NCBI RefSeq assembly: GCF_032917945.1
Contig: NZ_CP136624.1
Span: 5,084,001-5,148,000, forward strand
Origin: Bradyrhizobium sp. sBnM-33
GTDB lineage: Bacteria > Pseudomonadota > Alphaproteobacteria > Rhizobiales > Xanthobacteraceae
DNA length: 64,000 nucleotides
Direction: 5' to 3'
The position numbers were made by a program, and so were the translations under genes. Shown here piece by piece: positions 59,601 to 64,000 of this stretch (the first letter of the stretch is position 1; every line of letters begins with the position of its first letter). Under the pieces are notes generated by a model, which had not been told where the DNA came from, did not search any database, and saw nothing but the letters and a program-made list of their open reading frames with translations.

Positions 59601-61103
59601 TCACGCCGCTTCGAGCAGGCGGTCCTTGCTGATCCGTTCGTTTGAAAATTCCCGCACCACCGCGCCGCGCTTGAGCACGATGATGCGGTCGGCAAGCGAC
59701 AGCACCGTCTCCGGCTCGGTGGAGAGCACGATGACGGCGAGCCCCTTGGCGCGCAAATCCCTGACGATGTGGATGACGTCATCCTTGGCGCCTACATCCA
59801 TGCCGCGGGTCGGCTCGCACAGCACGAGCAGCCGCGGCGGATAGCTCAGCCATTTCGCCAGCGCCACCTTCTGCTGATTGCCGCCCGAGAGCATGCCGAG
59901 ATCGAGTTCGACCGCTGCGGGCCGGATCCGCAACTGGTCGACCTGCCGCGTGGCGATCTCGCGTTCGCGCGAGGGCTTCAGCAGCAGCGATGAAATGCGA
60001 CCGAGGACGCTGATCGAGATGTTCTTGTAGACCGGCTCCTGGTGGAACAGCATGTCGCGCCGGCTCTCGGGCACGAAGGCGATGCCGGCGCGGCGCGCGC
60101 CGGCCGTGCTGCGGAAGGCTCTTTGTTCGCCGGCGATCGCCAGCGTGCCTTGGTCGGGCCGGAGCTTGCCGAACAGGATCCGTGCCAGTTCGAGCTGCCC
60201 GCATCCCATAAACCCGTAGATGCCGAGCACTTCGCCGGCGCAGACCTCGAACGAAACGTCGCGCAGGCTGCGGGCGAGCGACAGCCCGCTCGCGTTCAGC
60301 ACCACCGGCCTCTCGGCGGGCGGCGGCAGCATGATGTCGTGGGTATAGGTCTCCTCCAGCGCCTCGCGGCCCTTGCCGATCATCGCCTCGATCAGCGCGG
60401 GCTTGCTGGTCTCGGCGGCCTTGGTCTCGGCGACCTTCCTGCCGTTGCGGAACACCGTCACGATATCGGAGACGCGCAGGATGTCCTCGATGAAATGCGA
60501 GATGAAGACGATGCTGGTGCCTTCCTCGCGCAGCCGCTTCAGCGTCGCGAACAGCCGCTCGACTTCGGGCGGCGACAGCGCCGAGGTCGGCTCATCAAGG
60601 ATGATGATGCGGGCCCCCGAAAATAATACGCGGGCGATCTCGATCAGTTGCTGCAGGCCGATCGGAAGGTCGCCGAGCCGCGACATCGGGTCGACATCGA
60701 TGCCGAAGCGTTTGAGTTGCTCGCCGGCTTCGCGCGCCATGCGCCGCCATTGCACGAAGCCGAAGCGGTTGGTCGGCTGGTTGCCCAGAAACACGTTCTC
60801 GGCCACCGACAGATCGGGCGCCACGCTGAGCTCCTGATGGACCATGGCGATGCCCGCCGCATGGGCATCGCGCACCGATCGAAAGCGGGTTTCGCGGCCG
60901 TCCAGGATGAAGCGACCGGAGAAGTCCGCATGCACGCCGGCGATGATCTTCATCAGCGTGCTTTTGCCCGCGCCGTTCTCGCCGACGAGGCCGTGGATCT
61001 CGCCGGGAGAAAGCGCGAAGTCGACACCACGAAGGGCTTCGACGCCGCCGAAGGCCTTCGTGATCTCTTGCAGTTCGAGGATGGGCTTAAGTCCCGCGGG
61101 CAT
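59601..61103 (-). CDS. Sugar ABC transporter ATP-binding protein, RbsA-like
   Basis: A 500-residue tandem nucleotide-binding protein. The first domain has Walker A GLVGENGAGKSTLMKII, a degenerate signature DLPIGLQQLIEIARVL and Walker B IIILDEPTSALS. The second has the RbsA-type degenerate P-loop GIYGFMGCGQLELARIL, signature LGMLSGGNQQKVALAKWL and LVLCEPTRGMDVGA. It drives sugar uptake with the permease 10 bases downstream and the binding protein just upstream. Confidence 0.93.
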   Translation of the reverse strand: MPAGLKPILELQEITKAFGGVEALRGVDFALSPGEIHGLVGENGAGKSTLMKIIAGVHADFSGRFILDGRETRFRSVRDAHAAGIAMVHQELSVAPDLSVAENVFLGNQPTNRFGFVQWRRMAREAGEQLKRFGIDVDPMSRLGDLPIGLQQLIEIARVLFSGARIIILDEPTSALSPPEVERLFATLKRLREEGTSIVFISHFIEDILRVSDIVTVFRNGRKVAETKAAETSKPALIEAMIGKGREALEETYTHDIMLPPPAERPVVLNASGLSLARSLRDVSFEVCAGEVLGIYGFMGCGQLELARILFGKLRPDQGTLAIAGEQRAFRSTAGARRAGIAFVPESRRDMLFHQEPVYKNISISVLGRISSLLLKPSREREIATRQVDQLRIRPAAVELDLGMLSGGNQQKVALAKWLSYPPRLLVLCEPTRGMDVGAKDDVIHIVRDLRAKGLAVIVLSTEPETVLSLADRIIVLKRGAVVREFSNERISKDRLLEAA

Positions 61104-61109
61104 GCTGGT

Positions 61110-62129
61110 TCAGATCAGGAAATGGTCCTGCATCCATTGCATGCCAGCCGCATTGGCCTTTGTCACCACCGGTCCGTCGGTGATGACGTGCTTTGGAATA
61201 CCCTGTCCGCTCTTCTCGCCCGCGGTCACCGCGGCGACGCCGGCAATGATGGCGCCGCCGTGGATGCGGCAGGAGGGGTTGCGGACGGTCGCGAACATGC
61301 GGCCTTCGCTCACCGCCTGGATCGCCGGCGGCATGGCGTCCACGCCGCCGATCAGGATATTGGTGCGGTTGCGCGCCTTCATGATGTTGTAGGCGGCCAG
61401 CGCCATGTCGTCATTGTGGAAGAAGGCCGCGTCGATCTGCGGGTGCTTTGTCAGATAGGTCTCCCACAGCCGCGCCGTCTTCGAGACGTCCCAATCGGCC
61501 GGTTGCGTGTCCAGCACCTCGATATTCGGGAATTGCTTCACCACTGTGTTGAAACCCTTGGCGCGGCCCTGCGCGCCGGTATGGCCGAGCGCGCCCTGCG
61601 TCATGATGATCTTACCCTTGCCGCCCATGGCGTTGCACAGCGCCTGGGTCACCGAAGCGCCCATGAATTCATTATCGGGCGCCAGGAACGAATGAACCTT
61701 GATCTGATCGAGCGGGGCGATCAGCGTGTCCATGTCGATCACAGGAATGCCGGCATCGATCATCTTCTGCACGGGCTGGGTCAGCGTGCCGATGCCGAAT
61801 GCCTGGATGGCGACGAAGTCCCATTTTTGCGACGCCATGTTGTCGATCGCCGCGCGTTGCTTGACCGCATCGAGCTGGCCGTCGAACCAGGTGACCTCGA
61901 CGTTGAACAGCTTGCCCCACCATTCCGCGGCCTGCTTGCCCTGGGCGCACCAGGTCGCCTGCAGGCCTGCATTGGAGAACGCAGCCTTCAGCGGTTTCTC
62001 TGAACGTGCGGCCGCCGCCAGCGCTGGATTAATACCCAGTCCCCCGAGCAGGGCGGTGGCTGCGCCAGCCGCGCCTGCGGCCTGAAGAAGGTCGCGCCTG
62101 GTCGTTGCCGTTTTGTCAGTTCCGGACAT
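61110..62129 (-). CDS. Sugar ABC transporter substrate-binding protein, Tat-exported
   Basis: A 339-residue periplasmic binding protein of the RbsB/peripla_BP_4 type. A twin-arginine leader (TTRRDLLQAAGAAGAATAL) precedes the mature fold with GLQATWCAQGKQAAEWWGK and FVAIQAFGIGTLTQPVQKMI in the first lobe and AAFFHNDDMALAAYNIMK near 245. ATG at 62129 follows GGGAGC. It is first in the operon, six bases before the ATPase. The sugar is not predictable. Confidence 0.9.
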   Translation of the reverse strand: MSGTDKTATTRRDLLQAAGAAGAATALLGGLGINPALAAAARSEKPLKAAFSNAGLQATWCAQGKQAAEWWGKLFNVEVTWFDGQLDAVKQRAAIDNMASQKWDFVAIQAFGIGTLTQPVQKMIDAGIPVIDMDTLIAPLDQIKVHSFLAPDNEFMGASVTQALCNAMGGKGKIIMTQGALGHTGAQGRAKGFNTVVKQFPNIEVLDTQPADWDVSKTARLWETYLTKHPQIDAAFFHNDDMALAAYNIMKARNRTNILIGGVDAMPPAIQAVSEGRMFATVRNPSCRIHGGAIIAGVAAVTAGEKSGQGIPKHVITDGPVVTKANAAGMQWMQDHFLI

Positions 62130-62281
62130 CGTTTGCTCCCTCGCTTGTCGTTTGTTATCGCCGTCGGCGTCGATTGCACGCACCGCGGATCGAGGCAGTC
62201 TTTCACACTCGGCGCGTTTCCGCCACCGGATGACTTGATCGTCGGTACCAATGAGCGCCGGGAGACTTTGGTCTCGTCACT

Positions 62282-62793
62282 TCACTGCGCTGCAACGAGG
62301 CCCTCGATCTCGCCGAGCAGTTCTTGCCACGCCGCATCGATTTCGTCCGACCAGTCCGGCCCGGCGATTTCGCGTAGCGTCTGCGCGATGATGCCGAAGA
62401 ACGCGACGAACAATTCACGGGGCGTGCCAGCGCATGATCCGCCAAAGTGTGCGCGGTTTGGCGACAAGATCATGCGCTGATTCAAGAGAATAGCGCGCGA
62501 TCGGACGCAAAACCGGCTTCCACTTTTGCTGATCGCGCGCGGGCATCGTGCGAGAAAACTTCCGATCCGATCAGGCGGAAATGGCCGCGGCGTTCGCCGG
62601 CGAAATCCAGCATGGCCTCGATCGTGAGGGCCAGCATCGAGCCCTTGACGAGTTCGCTGCCCTCGGTCCGAAACATCGTCCGCGCTTCGGGATGCGCCTT
62701 GAAGAGGCGGCGATAGACCAGCGGGGTCAGATCTTCGCAGCGCTCGGCGGCCAGTTCAAAACTTCGCTCGATCGGATTTGACGATGCCGTCAT
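62282..62793 (-). pseudogene. Globin gene interrupted by a palindromic insertion
   Basis: The first part reads IERSFELAAERCEDLTPLV, MFRTEGSELVKGSMLALT and GHFRLIGSEVFSHDA. The last part reads GTPRELFVAFFGIIAQTL and ends WQELLGEIEGLVAAQ. Together they make a bacterial single-domain globin of about 133 residues. At codon 84 the sequence enters a 113-base palindromic element (62429-62541); translation runs to a stop at 62482-62484, and the rest resumes in a different phase. The heme-pocket helices are therefore separated and the gene is inactive as written. Confidence 0.85.
62429..62541. repeat. Tandem palindromic insertion (family D) inside the globin gene
   Basis: Two hairpins in tandem. AGCGCATGATC-CGCCAAA (62429-62446) pairs with TTTGGCG...GATCATGCGCT (62457-62478). 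GCGCGCGATC (62493-62502) pairs with GATCGCGCGC (62531-62540) around AAACCGGCTTCCACTTTTG. Both match the family D elements of the nuo operon. The unit lies exactly between globin codons, with neither side losing recognisable sequence beyond one residue. Confidence 0.85.
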
Positions 62794-62812
62794 TGTCGTT
62801 TGCGATCGTCTC

Positions 62813-62843
62813 GAAAAAAAAAGCAGGGCACCAAGCCCTGCTC
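62813..62843 (-). terminator. Rho-independent terminator on the minus strand
   Basis: AGCAGGGC (62822-62829) and GCCCTGCT (62835-62842) form an eight-base stem around ACCAA. On the minus strand the stem is followed by ten T residues. No minus-strand gene ends just before it, so it may end a small RNA. Confidence 0.8.
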
Positions 62844-63255
62844 AAAAATTGTGTCGACCCTTAATTTCCCCGAAAATTGAGATTTGATCTTGATTGTCGA
62901 GGCGACGCTGCTTGTGCGCGTCAGGGCTCCTCCCGAGACTTGGACCACCAAGCTTTGCCTCTCGGCAAGCCTAAGCTTGAATTGGTAGACCATCTTTTTC
63001 GTCTTGTCACCATTTTCGGCAACGTTTGTTCAAAATTCCAGCACTCTGCGAAATGATTGGGAATTTACGACTGAAGGTTGTGGATTTAGCCCCAATTCGC
63101 CCGAGGCTTGGTATCAGGGTAGGGCGCCCTCCAAATGCTGCAAAACGCATCGCTTTTCGCCAGGTTTATTCCTTGAAGCTGCAACATAGTTCCGGGAACC
63201 TGTTCTCGACTTCGGACACCAAGGGTGATTAAGGTCTGAGGCGGATAGGTTTGCG
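62844..63255. other. Gene-free stretch upstream of DUF2946; possible small RNA
   Basis: Open frames here are short and one runs through the terminator at 62813-62843, which makes them unlikely genes. The minus strand from about 63010 to 62813 could be a small RNA of roughly 200 bases; its 5' end cannot be fixed. GAGGCGG-type bases before 63256 are the ribosome-binding site of the next gene. Confidence 0.4.
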
Positions 63256-63627
63256 ATGCGCCGACGGCTGAAGAATTTCCTGCCAATCGTCCTGATTGCT
63301 CTGGTGGTGCAGATTTTTGCACCGATCGGCGCATGCTGGGCGGCGAGCATCGCAAGCTCCGATCCGCTCGCCGGCGCCGTGATCTGCCACGGCAACGGTG
63401 CGCCCGGTGCAGGGCAGAGCGATCAGGCCAACCACCGCGCGCATGACGGATGCTGTTCGGTTTGCAGCATGCTGCACACCGGTGCGCCGGTCGATGGGCC
63501 GCAGACTGCGGCGGTCGACGTCGATCGGGTTGCCAAGCGGGTGGCCTGGTTCGATTTTGCTTTCCGGCTGACGAATGCTAGAGCCGGCAGCCAAGCGCAG
63601 GCGCGCGCCCCTCCCTCCATTTCCTGA
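63256..63627 (+). CDS. DUF2946 family exported protein
   Basis: A 123-residue protein with a signal or anchor segment (FLPIVLIALVVQIFAPIGAC) and the DUF2946 metal-like motif HAHDGCCSVCSML (residues spaced as HRAHDGCCSVCSM) near 62-74, with His and Cys that may bind copper. The family is often found beside TonB-dependent copper receptors. Such a receptor probably starts at 63721, 93 bases downstream, so the two are likely an operon for metal uptake or homeostasis. Confidence 0.8.
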   Translation: MRRRLKNFLPIVLIALVVQIFAPIGACWAASIASSDPLAGAVICHGNGAPGAGQSDQANHRAHDGCCSVCSMLHTGAPVDGPQTAAVDVDRVAKRVAWFDFAFRLTNARAGSQAQARAPPSIS

Positions 63628-63720
63628 CGAGCTGGAACACCCAATGACCGGTGCGGCGACAGCCGTGCCGGTTGGTGCAGTCATTCAAGCCGGCCGAAGA
63701 GCTGGCGTCAGGAATATCTT

Positions 63721-64000
63721 ATGTATCGTTATCACGCCTTGGGTGGCGCGAGCCTGCTTGTGCTTGGCAGCGCGCTATCCCTTGACCCGTCGAATGCGAC
63801 CGCCCAAACGGCATTGCCGGCGGTCACCGTCGATGCGCCGCGCACCGCGACCGCCAGACCTGCGGCCCGAAAGCCGGCCGTTCGTGCATCTGCCCGGACG
63901 CAGGCAAGGCCACCTTCGGCCAACCCGGCGCCTGCCGCGTCGTCGCTAATAGCGGGCATTACCCCGAGCGTGGCGCGCGCGCTCCTTTACCAGGCGCCCA
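63721..64000 (+). CDS. Probable TonB-dependent outer-membrane receptor (3' end outside window)
   Basis: The frame is open from ATG 63721 to the window end (93 codons). It starts with a signal peptide (MYRYHALGGASLLVLGSALS, cleavage near ATAQ), then LPAVTVDAP, the N-terminal segment typical of TonB-dependent receptors, and a long Ala/Pro/Arg-rich linker. The plug and barrel lie outside the window, so the assignment rests on the N-terminus and on the preceding DUF2946 gene. Likely substrate: copper or a chelate, by context only. Confidence 0.6.
   Translation, partial: MYRYHALGGASLLVLGSALSLDPSNATAQTALPAVTVDAPRTATARPAARKPAVRASARTQARPPSANPAPAASSLIAGITPSVARALLYQAP

Noticed and set aside
62790..62993. 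67-codon minus-strand frame
   Set aside because: The frame translates through a strong rho-independent terminator at 62813-62843.

Overview
The window is a chromosomal segment of an alphaproteobacterium, most likely Bradyrhizobium or a close relative. The GC content is high. The gene order tig-clpP-clpX-lon, a downstream HU gene with tRNA-Asp, a long nuo operon followed by birA-rnj-mce, and several families of short palindromic repeats typical of that group all point there. The assignment rests on gene order and recognisable protein families, not on a database search.

Layout. 1-9.4 kb: the 3' part of a class I amidotransferase gene, a repeat-rich spacer, a frameshifted hypothetical gene, a DUF992 secreted protein, a large SAM-cyclase-ATPase-TPR regulator, and two decaying genes (metallo-beta-lactamase fold and FAD/berberine-bridge oxidase). 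9.6-13.4 kb: glnB-glnA on the minus strand and a bifunctional NAD(P)HX repair enzyme. 13.4-16.6 kb: a higBA-type toxin-antitoxin pair with a broken toxin, a broken enolase-superfamily gene and a multicopper-oxidase-like protein that has lost most copper ligands. 16.7-23.8 kb: tRNA-Leu, then trigger factor, ClpP, ClpX and Lon. 23.8-30.7 kb: accessory genes and gene fragments, tRNA-Val, peptidase T, HU, tRNA-Asp, and remnants of a Rieske oxygenase and a MarR regulator.

30.9-48.3 kb: a complete 14-gene complex I operon (nuoA-N). Four non-nuo cistrons are embedded in it (GFA-family protein, FkbM-type methyltransferase, single-span membrane protein, aspartate/glutamate racemase), and palindromic elements lie in several spacers. 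birA, rnj, mce and a DUF1467 gene follow.

51.7-64 kb is again accessory: a small exported protein with two partial copies of its 3' end, two methyltransferases, mtnK, a carboxymuconolactone-decarboxylase/ABM/LysR group, a sugar-type ABC transporter, a globin gene split by a palindromic insertion, and a DUF2946 protein followed by the start of a probable TonB-dependent receptor.

The most notable pattern is that accessory genes repeatedly sit between an intact resident gene and a diverged, truncated copy of one end of that same gene (five cases), with no transposase or integrase visible. Indels, mostly in homopolymers, have broken several accessory genes while the long core genes are intact. 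Together these suggest accessory slots that turn over by gene-end recombination and decay.
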